Positions 21,201 to 30,037 of a stretch of DNA of 30,037 nt are shown here, piece after piece. The position numbers were made by a program, and so were the translations under genes. Origin of the DNA: Neolecta irregularis DAH-3 (taxonomy: Eukaryota; Ascomycota; Neolectomycetes; Neolectales; Neolectaceae); NCBI GenBank assembly GCA_001929475.1, contig LXFE01000172.1, positions 1-30,037 on the forward strand. The letters are read 5' to 3'. Every line of letters begins with the position of its first letter. Position 1 is the stretch's first letter. The notes below the pieces were generated by a model. The model saw nothing but the letters and a program-made list of their open reading frames with translations, made no database searches and was not told the DNA's origin.

Positions 21201-21452
21201 CCTGTCGTGTAGATTACTATGCCCAAGATATAGAGCGAATGGTGCGTCTCTTACAGCCTTGTCTCTGACATTAAGATCATTGAAATTATTTCCGAGAACG
21301 ATCGGGCAAGTTCACCTCAGTCTTCCTTCCGCCGAGATGCTCTAGGGTGGAATAAACTTAAAGATCTCGGAGAACGTAAGATGGAAGGGTTAAAACTGGA
21401 AGGGTTAAAGCTGATGAGCGCACCGCTTACATTGAAAGCAAACAGCCATTAA
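18283..21452 (+). CDS. SEC10: Exocyst complex subunit Sec10 (EXOC5)
   Basis: Fifteen exons and fourteen introns (33-41 nt) give 883 aa, and all phases close. Sec10 is part of the octameric exocyst that tethers post-Golgi vesicles to sites of polarised secretion. Landmarks are AFDPKPYIRTFE near the N-terminus, a coiled coil (LERRINEVGNTAIRIGEQLE), ILHDFNGGSSVIQVFVNQHD and WQILPDPDAKPPGIESGL. Further on are VMQVFLQRVFAQP, LEDLFVPYLEGNRYRDRERK and KRNDFKPKDDDEALINLQ. The first intron (18358-18393, 36 nt) is stopless and a multiple of three, so a read-through N-terminus is possible. The last exon begins after a 34-nt intron with a CTGAC branch; without it the protein would end earlier at 21266-21268. 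That last exon carries a 15-bp tandem repeat. The stop is 95 nt from the convergent ERG26 end. Confidence 0.92.
21383..21412 (+). repeat. 15-bp tandem duplication in the last SEC10 exon
   Basis: Two adjacent 15-bp units (21383-21397 and 21398-21412, GGAAGGGTTAAAACT with one A/G difference in the second) encode two consecutive EGLKL pentapeptides near the Sec10 C-terminus. The unit keeps the frame. Confidence 0.75.
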
Positions 21453-21547
21453 CATTCTGTGTATTAAACTTATTGCGCCATTTATATGTAACATAGAACT
21501 TGACTTTGCCAAACTCCTAGAATAAGCTTGCAAGAAAGGGCTTGAAA

Positions 21548-22677
21548 TCATTGTACTTTTTTCTGCGCTTGAATAGTTTGCTCTTCGTCGATCCACTTTA
21601 GCGTTCTCTTGATTCCTTCATCTAGAGAGACGAGAGGTTTATAACCTAGAATGTCTCTCGCTTTCGAGATATTGTAGTAACGACTTGCGCAGGCGAATTT
21701 GACCCTGAACCGTGTGAATCCAGCCTCTTTCCCTCTAAAATAACTCAACGCTTCTACCATAGCAGCAAGACCAATCCCAACGATACGTGGAAATCTGATG
21801 ATGTAAGGCGGACAATGGCCCAAATGCGCCCAAACAGCTAACGGAAAATCCCAGAAATAGATTGGTTCTCCATTAGTTATGAAGAATGCTTCTCCGGCAA
21901 CTTTGTCCACTGTCTGAGAATCAAGAAGCTTTTCAGCTGCAAGGATATGAGCATGTACTGCGTTTCCGACGTAAGTGAAATCGAACAAGTTGAGATTATC
22001 ACCGATCTGGAATTTTGTCTGGTTACTGTAGTAAACAGTGAGCATTCCAGGAATACACTGTCGGTCTCTTGGTCTATTGGGTTAGTCAATGTAAAATGAA
22101 TGTTATACCCAAAGATACCAGCAGGACGTAAAGCACATGTTCTCATGCCCTTGCGGTCATCAGCTTGCAATATCAACTTCTCAGCCTCTGCCTGGATATA
22201 AATTGATATTATTTCTGAGTCTAGACATACCTTTGATTCATTGTAACCATCCATATGAATCTTTGGAAAGGGAGCAGATTCATTGACATTGATCAAATCA
22301 TCACCGTCAAATACAATTCCAGCACTGCTCGTATACACTAAAGCCTGTATACCCTCCTCTTTTGATACCTCGATGATATTTCCGGTGCCCTCGACATTGA
22401 TTTTCATGTAAACATCGCGGGCTAGTCCATGTACAGGGCTTGCGGTGTGCAAAATAACGGTCGCATCCGAGGATTTTATTGCGGATCGCATGTCTTCTGA
22501 ATTGAGGAGATCCCCAGTGTAATAAGAAACATTTGGATATTTTGTATCTTCTCTGATTTTGAGATCGAATACGGCGACTTTGGGTGCTGGATTCAGGGCG
22601 ACGAGTTCGGCGACGATAGCAGAGCCAAGAAAGCCGGAACCTCCAATTACAAGGACAGACTTGAGAGGACAAGACAT
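21548..22677 (-). CDS. ERG26: Sterol-4-alpha-carboxylate 3-dehydrogenase (decarboxylating) Erg26
   Basis: Three exons give 351 aa; the introns are at 22230-22192 (39 nt) and a 35-nt one near 22115-22081. Erg26 removes the C4 carboxyl of the sterol nucleus after Erg25 oxidation, with NAD(P), in the ER. The Rossmann motif is VLVIGGSGFLGSAIV. The catalytic YxxxK is YNESK, just before intron 1, with TSSAGIVF upstream as the Ser element. LRPAGIFG joins across intron 2 to PRDRQCIPGMLTVYYSNQTK, then FQIGDNLNLFDFTYVGNAVH, all strongly conserved in Erg26. The first intron is a stopless multiple of three. The frame extends 45 codons upstream to 22812, but MSCPLKSVLV is the natural start because the NAD-binding fold begins at once. 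Confidence 0.92.
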
Positions 22678-23127
22678 TTTCTGATCAGGGGGAAATTGAG
22701 TTTGCGAATATGGAGCAGATAAGCCGCTTGATAGCAATGCGCTAGTCGCAATGTGGGTTGAAATCAACTTGACCCAATGTATACTAAAAACCTGGTGATT
22801 GCCTTTTGCCATAATCTATCTTTACAGGCCGAAAGGATTTTTGTACCAGAAATTCGTGAAATCGGCGACTTCTAAAGGAAGTTTAGCAGTCAGATCAAGC
22901 AGCCAACACAAGTGGTCTGTAGTCTCTGTACCATTATGGGCAAGTTATCCATATCGCATATCCAGTCGATGTATAAACTATAGAGTAAGCGCGTCTTCGA
23001 TAGGCAATGTCTCGTATGTGGACAAATCCTCATATCGAGGAGATTCTGGATCAACCACTGCACCATCCAGCTCCTCCCATTCTTTTGTAAGGAAAACACC
23101 AAAGACAACCTTTCTCAAATTTCAGTT
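22678..23127. promoter_or_regulatory. Divergent intergenic region between ERG26 and kexin A
   Basis: This 450-bp spacer should carry both promoters. Short frames cross it on both strands, but none shows a recognisable motif or a plausible exon chain. I see no sterol-response element I could defend, and no repeat. Confidence 0.4.
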
Positions 23128-25754
23128 ATGCGGTCTCTGAAAGCCCTTTTGCTCGCAGAATCCCTTTTTGTTTCGCTAATTGCTAAATCTCTGAATTTGC
23201 CACGACCCGAACATTACTCCGTCCGAGATCATTACGTCGTACACTTGAAAGATGAATACCCGGAACTCGTCGCCGAGGTTTTTGACCTGGAACTTGTAGG
23301 ACCTCTTCCAAATCTGAATGATCATTACATTTTCGCTTCACCAACGGTGCAAGATGGATATGACTATGTTCAACACTACAAAAACGTACTTCAAAGGAGA
23401 TCAGACGTGTCTCATCTACATAAACGAGCCGCAAATTCTATCTTGTGGTCAGCGAAGCAGTCGCTGAAGCAAAGAGTCAAACGGGATCTTGGCTCTCTCT
23501 ACTCAGAGGATAACAAATCTGGGAATACACTAAAAAAGAGAAACCTACCGGATATCGAAGAGATCAAGAAGCAATTCGAAATAAATGACCCTATTTTCGG
23601 CGATCAATGGCATCTTGTTTGCATCTTTACATCTTTAGCCCTAATCATTATAGGTCAACACTGTCCAACAAGGTCATGATCTCAATGTTACCGGGGTTTG
23701 GGCTGACGGCGTAACCGGCAAGGGAGTTGTAGTTGCTCTTATTGATGATGGAATTGACTACAATCATCCGGATCTAACTGATAATTTCGTATGTTGTCTG
23801 TTATCGCACCTAGCTAATTGTTGAGTTTCGAGAAGGTTCTCACGACTTTAATGATAATGACAACGAGCCACTTCCAGTTCTCTTCGACGATTATCATGGG
23901 ACACGATGTGCCGGAGAAATTGCGGCAGTTAAGAATGACGTATGTGGAATTGGAGTGGCATTCCACTCAAAAGTCTCTGCTATTCGAATGCTCTCCGGTC
24001 CAGTCGCCGATGTTGATGAAATCGCTGCTATTAACTATGAGTTTCACAAGAACCACATCTATTCATGCAGTTGGGGGCCTCCTGATAACGGTCAGTCAAT
24101 GGAAGGCCCATCAGACTTGATTGTTCGTGGCGTCATCAATGGAATCCAAAATGGTAGAGATGGAAAAGGTTCTATATTTGTCTTTGCAAGCGGAAACGGC
24201 GGACGTAGTTTCGATAATTGCAATTTCGACGGATATACAAATAGTATCTTCAGCATTACTGTTGGCGCTATCGATCGGGAAGGAAAACATCCTGTCTACT
24301 CTGAACAATGTTGTGCCCAGTTGATTGTTACTTATAGTAGTGGAGATACAGATCATATTGTATGTCTTTTGCTGCCGTTGCTTTCTGATTTATAGCACAC
24401 TACCGATGTCAAAAACAAATGTACCCAGTTTCATGGTGGAACATCAGCCGCGGCCCCTTTGGCCGCGGGTGTGCTTGCATTAGCTCTTTCAGTGAGGTAA
24501 ACCATATTTGCTAGCCTGTTCTGATAACAGACCTGAACTGACTTGGCGAGATATGCAACACCTTACGGTCCAGTCTGCAATTGAAATCAACTCCGATGAC
24601 GAAGATTGGCAGATGACCGCTAATGGTCGTCGATTCAATCATAAATTCGGATACGGAAAGATTGATGCTGGTGCACTAGTAGCAGCTGCTCGAAATTATA
24701 CACTCAAGAAAGCACCTTCGTGGTACCATTCCCAAGTTCAAGAAGTCGGACAAGATATCCTCCAGGGATCAGATGGCGCCAAAAGTATTATCACAGTAAC
24801 GAAGGAGAACCTTGCGCAAGTAAATCTGGCGAATGTTGAACACGTCACGGTAACAGTCAACATCGACCATGAAAGTCGAGGGAAAGTGGCGATTCGCTTG
24901 ATCAGCCCTCACGGAGTCATTTCACGCTTGGCGGAAAAGAGAGAATTTGACATGAGCGATGAGGGATTCAAAGATTGGAGGATGATGTCGGTGATGCACT
25001 GGTATGGCATATTAAAGCGATTCTGTTGACCTTCTCTAGGGGTGAGCCTGGAGTTGGCGAATGGACTTTGCAAGTCCTTGGTGATATGGAAATCAGACAT
25101 AAAGGAGTTTTCAAAGATTGGAAAATCAGCTTATGGGGAGAAAGTATCGATGAATCACTTGCCGTTCCTTATGAATTACCCGGGGCTTCTGAAAAGGAAG
25201 CGAAAACCCCGCTTGTGAGTGGTTCCATCGTTTCGGGAATACCTACAACCACTCAATCTGCTAGTGGAATAATGGGGGGCACAACCGAGGCGAGTACGAC
25301 CGAAATGGCTTCATCAACGATAATCACTCCTAATTCAAATTCTACCAATATAACCACTCATACAGAGGGATCTTTGACAGAGTTTGAGGGACTTCAATCT
25401 CATACCGCCCATCATGTACAAGAAACTTTGCCGTCATCTGAAGAACCTATGCTTGGCCAACATCATCCGAATATGAAGGATCCTTCGATGAAAATACTGT
25501 TTGGAGGAATAGTCCTCTTCTCTGTCTTCTTGCTCTTTGTCCTTGCTATTTGGGTCAACTATCGTCGAATGCGGAGATCCATTGGCCTCGTTGATGAATA
25601 CGAATTCAACCAATTGTCGAATGATCAAGATGATGGTATGGAGTCGAGTACTTCAGGCAATGCAAGAACCCTTTACGATGCTTTTGGACGCGACAGCGAT
25701 GAAGGAAAGTCATTTTACGACCTTGGTGGAGAAGGTAGCGATGAGGATGAATAG
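23128..25754 (+). CDS. KEX2: Kexin-type proprotein convertase, paralogue A (Kex2/Krp1)
   Basis: Six exons give about 814 aa; introns are at 23617-23653, 23789-23825, 24360-24395, 24497-24530 and 25002-25039. Kexin cleaves secretory precursors after KR/RR in the late Golgi. The protein has a signal peptide ([19 protein letters not shown]) and a propeptide with dibasic sites (RVKR, LKKR). The subtilisin domain shows the Asp site VALIDDGID, the His site [13 protein letters not shown], the oxyanion Asn in FASGNGG and the Ser site [15 protein letters not shown] domain follows ([13 protein letters not shown] to [11 protein letters not shown]). Next come a Ser/Thr-rich stalk and one transmembrane segment ([19 protein letters not shown]). 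The acidic tail contains YEFNQL, like the Tyr-based TGN signal of Kex2. All catalytic residues are intact. A paralogue follows in tandem. Confidence 0.95.
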
Positions 25755-26144
25755 GGCGCTATTCCGACTCGCTCTTCGACGCGTTTGTGAGAAGATTTGC
25801 ATAAATCCCAGGAGGATTTGGGAAGGTAATTAACAGAAATGTAGTATCAAATGTTCACTGTACATGTACATTAAAGCATTTCATCCTTTGGGATGGCGGT
25901 GCAGCTAGCCATCAAAAGAATATGTTTTCAGGAATTGTATTCCCCTGACGTTTTATATAGTAACAATAAATGAAATATCTAGTGAATTTAACTTTCAGCC
26001 AGTGATTACTTATCTGCTTTTCGAAAAGGTCAAATTCAACAGAATTTGAAAGTAATGAAAAGGTACTGATGGAGCATACTGAAAGTGATTCCGCAAATTT
26101 CTAAACAAGGTAAATCTTGCTGAATGGATAAAATCTGAATATGA

Positions 26145-26653
26145 TCAAGACCTTGTCATAGGCCAGTAAGAAGGTGTCAACAACGCGTTGAAGCACGAGT
26201 AAACCACAGCTCCTGAGTGGGCACCTTTTACCAAGGATTTTCGCTCAAAGATATCGTCTTTGAAGACTTGTGGGAAAGCCTTCTCGTCATCAATAATTGT
26301 GTATAAATGGTCTCTGTTCTCTATATCGTGTAAAGAAGCCATGCAAGTATTATTTGGGGATACCGAGATCCTTCTAGCAAGAACCTTGATATCTGAACGA
26401 TCCTGAATTTCCATTATAGGTTTCTATTCAGTCTGATTGGAATCTGCTGCCAATTACGAAAAGAGATTACAATAATTAAGTTTTCCCATTTGACGCTAGA
26501 AACCATAACCCAATGACGTTTAATTTCTTTTGGACTTTGATGGGAGCGACTTCGTCGGTAGGTTACGAGAAGGACAACGTATGAATAACTAGAACATGAA
26601 TGTCTTAAACTAATATGAAACATCTCGAACGAAGCCTTATTCAGGTGTTTCAT
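26145..26653 (-). other. Two adjoining unassigned minus-strand open frames
   Basis: A 79-codon frame (26653-26414) abuts an 89-codon frame (26414-26145). The second contains DIENRDHLYTIIDDEKAFPQ and VFKDDIFERKSLVKG, which look mildly protein-like, while the first is Ser/Arg/His-rich and less so. I could not join them with a convincing intron, and neither resembles a family I know. They could be a small lineage-specific gene, a decayed gene or chance frames in the kexin spacer. Confidence 0.2.
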
Positions 26654-26680
26654 CTGTAAGCCAATCCCGTCCTGGATTCA

Positions 26681-26818
26681 CAGTAGAACCTGGTTATAAC
26701 GAAAGTGGCGTTCACGGATGTTGAATTTGTTAAAAGGAGGATGGATTCCTTCTAACATGATATCACGTTAGACCTTATAATTCGTTGTACGAAGGTTCCC
26801 TATAGCCAGGTTCTACTG
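26681..26818. mobile_element. Pogo-like MITE with terminal inverted repeats
   Basis: The left end CAGTAGAACCTGGTTATA and the right end TATAGCCAGGTTCTACTG are inverted copies with one mismatch over 18 bp, bounding a 138-bp AT-rich element with no coding capacity. The right end is followed by TA; the left flank is CA, consistent with a TA target duplication changed by one base. CAGT at the tips and the ACCT core are typical of pogo/Tigger-type Tc1-mariner ends. The centre holds an imperfect palindrome (CTAACATGATATCACGTTAG). It appears to be a non-autonomous element moved by a transposase elsewhere in the genome. Confidence 0.7.
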
Positions 26819-27044
26819 TACTATAAAATTGAGAACAAAAGTATCTTTTTCCTGAAACAGGCTGTGGGAATCTCTTATCTATGTTTAGAATTTCCCTGAG
26901 GATGGCCAGATCATATTCGTCCAGGTTAATCTTGGTGTTGATTAATCCATATCCCGAAAGAGTGACCTCTGTTTCACTCGCTTCCCTCTTTGATCTCTAA
27001 ACAATTCATACCCATTTCACCTTTCAGCATATTTAGTTTCTATT

Positions 27045-29644
27045 ATGCACTGGTCCTTTATTCTTCTGAATTTATTCTACTTGTCACCCGCAATAGCGAA
27101 TCTTCCTCATCGTCGGCACTATGCAGAACGCGATTTTTATGCCCTGCAGCTCGAATCGAGTATATCTCCTCTTCTCGTCGCAGAATTATTCGGTATGGAA
27201 GTTGTAGGGCCGCTCGGCGAATTAGAAGGACATTATGTTTTCTCATCTAAATTCGAATCGAACAAATACGATCGCGTAGCGCAGAAAAAGAGTCTGCTGC
27301 AGCGACGTTCAGACATTCCTATTCTACATAAACAAGCAGCAAGTGGGGTACTATGGCATAAAAAGCAGGAGCTCAGGAAGCGGACGAAAAGAGTGCTTGA
27401 CGTGGGATTGGAGTCCTGTGAACAGGAGAGCTTGTTGCGGAGACGAGATCAGCCTAATCTGGAGCAAATTAGGTCCCTTTTTGATATTCAGGATCCAATC
27501 TTTGGAGAACAATGGCATCTGGTGATATGCCAAGCTTTTTCTTTCTAATCAACAGGTCAATACCGTCCAGGTGGGTCATGATATCAACGTTACTGGTGTT
27601 TGGGAGGCTGGAGTTACGGGTGAGGGAGTCGTAGTTGCTTTAGTCGACGATGGTTTGGACATGTCTAGTGATGATTTATCTGATAATTACGTGAGTAAGA
27701 CATTTCTCTACTACAGTATTAATCGAGTGTTAGTTTCCTGCGGGTTCCTATGACTTTAACGATCATGATAGCGAACCAAAACCAGTTTTGTTGGATGATT
27801 ATCATGGAACCAGGTGTGCCGGTGAAATCGCCGCTGTTCGGAATAGCGTTTGTGGTGTTGGCGTTGCTTACAATGCCAAAGTCTCTGGTACACAATCGTC
27901 TTGTGGATTTTTGTTGACCACGAACCAGGGATTCGAATTCTGTCTGCAGATATCTCAGATGTGGATGAAGCCGTCGCATTGAATTATGCATATCAACAAA
28001 ATCATATTTATTCTTGTAGTTGGGGTCCACCTGATGATGGACAGTCAATGGAGGCACCCTCAGATCTCATCCAACGCTCCGTGGTGAATGGAATAAACAA
28101 CGGCCGAGGTAAGAGAGGTTCGATATTCGTATTCGCCAGTGGGAACGGCGCTTTTAGCGGGGATAACTGCAATTTTGATGGATACACGAATAGCATCTTC
28201 AGTATCACCGTGGGAGCCATCGATCGACAAGGCAATCATCCTCACTACGCTGAAAAATGTTGTGCTCAGCTGGCTGTAACATATAGCAGCGGCGTAAATG
28301 ATAGTATTGTAAACATCACCCTCAACCGGTACTGATTGTAAGCACACAACTGATGTTGGAAAGAACAAATGTACCACTCGTCATGGAGGAACATCAGCGG
28401 CTGCTCCTCTAGCAGCTGGTATTCTAGCTCTTGTCTTATCAGTTCGGTATCATATCTAATCAGAGTTGACACTCATCCTAGCCCGGATTTGACCTGGAGA
28501 GATATGCAATACCTGGTCCTCGAATCTGCCGTCGAAGTTGACGTAGATGACTCCGACTGGCAAATGACTGCAAAGGGCCGTAGATACAACCATAAATACG
28601 GCTACGGCAAATTTGATTCATGGGCTATCGTCCAGAACGCACGCAATTTTACACTCAAGAAGACACCGTCCTGGTACCATTCAAATGTGACAACAGTCGA
28701 ACAAGATATACCACAAGGCGAAGAAGGTCTGAAAAGTAGTATCTCCATAACGAAAGAGGACATGGCCAACGCAAATTTGGAGAATGTGGAGCATATTACG
28801 GTAACCGTAAATATTGCACATGGGCGACGTGGGGAGGTGTCAGTCCATTTGACGAGCCCCCATAATGTCACTTCTCGACTTGCCGAAAAGCGTAGCCTAG
28901 ATGGCAGCAAGGACGGGTTTGAGAATTGGCGGTTCATGTCGGTCATGCACTGGTAACTTTGATAATCTTTTCAATCATGTAATGAATAGGGGAGAGGAAG
29001 GCATCGGGAACTGGACATTACATGTCATGGACACCGAAGTCAATGAAAACAAGGGGAAACTTCAGGATTGGAAAATTTCGTTATGGGGAGAAAGCATTGA
29101 CGAATCCAAGACCGTTCCATACGAACTACCGGGTGAATCTCGCAAAGGTGGTCAACCAACCATCGATTTTCCTGTAACCTCAAGTCCGAATAGCACAGCA
29201 ATTAGCTCATCTAACGGGACATCTACATCTGAAACTGCTTCATCGATACCCTCAAGAGAACCTACAACTCCTGATAAGGTCGACGTCGTGGAGACACCGA
29301 AAGTTGTTTCATTGCCATCATCTTACGATTTCTCCAAAGAACTCAAAGATTCTGATCAAACTGTGTTTTGGTTCTTTGCAGGAATCATTATAATTCTACT
29401 CTTCATCATGATGGTTGGAATATTCTTCTGCATGCAGAGAAAGCGTGATATTCAAGCAAAAGGAGACCGGGAAAATTATGAATTCGAAGTCCTTCAGGCA
29501 TCTGACGTTGACGATGGATCAAGGAAGAGTCATCTGACACAAAACGAGACTTTGTACGATGCTTTTGGAAGGACTAGCGAGGATGGCAGGCCCTTTGATA
29601 TTGGAAAGGATGACGAGAGCGCTGATGAGAAATTGCTGCATTAA
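27045..29644 (+). CDS. KEX2: Kexin-type proprotein convertase, paralogue B
   Basis: Seven exons give about 791 aa; introns are at 27522-27555, 27691-27733, 27888-27928, 28309-28342, 28447-28481 and 28953-28989. The architecture matches paralogue A: signal peptide (MHWSFILLNLFYLSPAIA), propeptide with RTKR and RRR sites, subtilisin domain, P domain, Ser/Thr-rich stalk, transmembrane segment (FWFFAGIIIILLFIMMVGIF) and acidic tail with YEFEVL. The triad is intact: [35 protein letters not shown]. The oxyanion loop reads FASGNGAF instead of FASGNGG. Five introns match those of A in position and phase. The third (41 nt, between VSG and IRILS) is absent from A. Signal, propeptide and stalk differ far more between the copies than the catalytic domain does, which suggests an old duplication with both products active. 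Confidence 0.95.
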
Positions 29645-29860
29645 ACTCACCATTCTTAAAATATATTTAAAAATAAACTTTGGTAATGGAGCATGATGTA
29701 ATAGCATTCACTGCTTGTGTCGAGAATATCAAAGGACTTTGGACGGAGAGCGAATCGCAGGCACAGACATTTTGCTATTTCATTACCTCACTAGACCCAA
29801 TGATTACTAAGGAATCTAGGGCACTCAGATCCTGACAGCAGTATCCAATGACACATTCTC
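29645..29860. other. 3' region of kexin B, no other feature seen
   Basis: An AT-rich stretch directly follows the kexin B stop and probably holds its 3' UTR and polyadenylation signal. I see no coding frame, tRNA or repeat in it. Confidence 0.4.
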
Positions 29861-30037
29861 TCAGTCATGTTCTCCGGAAAACCTTGTCGCGAGATCGCAC
29901 AAAGTAGTAATGTTTTCGAGATTGACACATGGCCTGAGAAAAATAAACGATTGTTCGATTCCAAGCTTTGATAGCCAGAGCTCTTCAGCCCCCCAATGAG
30001 GAGCAGCTACAATGCTACTCTTGGGAAAACAAAACAA
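29861..30037 (-). CDS. Possible C-terminal exon of an unidentified protein, cut by the right edge
   Basis: On the minus strand a frame is open from the window edge to a TGA at 29863-29861, giving 58 codons. Its translation is protein-like, with IVAAPHWGAEELWLSKLGIE then FIFLRPCVNLENITTLCDLA, ending in RFSGEHD. Hydrophobic and charged residues are balanced and no low complexity is seen. I do not recognise the family. If real, it is the last exon of a gene convergent with kexin B; it could also be a chance frame. Confidence 0.3.
   Translation of the reverse strand: MFCFPKSSIVAAPHWGAEELWLSKLGIEQSFIFLRPCVNLENITTLCDLATRFSGEHD

Larger units (their letters stand above)
25755..27044. other. Spacer between the tandem kexins
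   Basis: This 1.29-kb stretch is the longest non-coding span in the window. It contains the 3' region of kexin A, a MITE (26681-26818) and the promoter of kexin B. Two adjoining minus-strand frames (26653-26414 and 26414-26145) have no motif I recognise. I find no remnant of kexin coding sequence here. Confidence 0.5.

Noticed and set aside
22678-22812. In-frame N-terminal extension of ERG26
   Set aside because: The Rossmann motif begins right after the ATG at 22677, as in the family; the extra 45 residues have no expected role.
25859-25870. 12-bp palindrome TGTACATGTACA after kexin A
   Set aside because: It is short and isolated and could arise by chance in AT-rich sequence; nothing else supports a site.
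1-30037. tRNA genes, rRNA, CRISPR arrays, viral or bacterial islands
   Set aside because: I looked for T-arm like motifs, regularly spaced repeats and foreign gene types and saw none. The GGATTCGACC-like string near 5963 lies inside an ALG6 exon.

Overview
The window is nuclear DNA of a filamentous or yeast-like ascomycete. The evidence is the set of fungal-type genes: a four-LIM RhoGAP of the Lrg1 type, Kex2-type proteases, a fungal amino-acid permease, ERG26, SIL1 and NOP12. Most genes are cut by many very small GT-AG introns with a CTRAY-like branch site just upstream of the acceptor. I resolved 74 introns. Almost all are 31-48 nt; the clear exceptions are 57 nt and 91 nt. Every gene model below closes in frame, which supports the splicing. 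The lineage is inference: compact genes, tiny introns and duplicated kexins fit an early-diverging ascomycete such as Taphrinomycotina, but I cannot prove this.

Layout, left to right: a UBE3D/Ipa1-like E3 (-, 3' end unresolved near the left edge); NOP12 (+); a NUFIP1/Rsa1-type zinc-finger protein (-); SIL1 (-); a cysteine-rich fungal protein of unknown function (-); ALG6 (+); COX17 (-, a 62-aa three-exon gene that simple ORF scans miss); RNA1/RanGAP (+); a PlsC-type lysophospholipid acyltransferase (-); a short unresolved + strand frame; LRG1 (-); an amino-acid permease (+); TAF7 (-); SEC10 (+); ERG26 (-); then two kexin genes in tandem (+, +), separated by about 1.3 kb that carries a pogo-like MITE. 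A partial minus-strand frame runs off the right edge.

The genes are mostly housekeeping and packed tightly. Convergent stop codons lie 10-95 nt apart and several divergent start codons only 54-141 nt apart. Functional themes are ribosome and snoRNP assembly (NOP12, NUFIP1-like), ER folding and N-glycosylation (SIL1, ALG6), secretion and polarity (SEC10, LRG1, kexins), nuclear transport (RNA1), transcription (TAF7), lipids (acyltransferase, ERG26) and copper delivery to cytochrome oxidase (COX17).

The most notable points are the tandem kexin pair with a paralogue-specific intron, the uniformly miniature introns, the hidden COX17 gene, one acyltransferase intron that lacks a GT or GC donor, and the MITE between the kexins.
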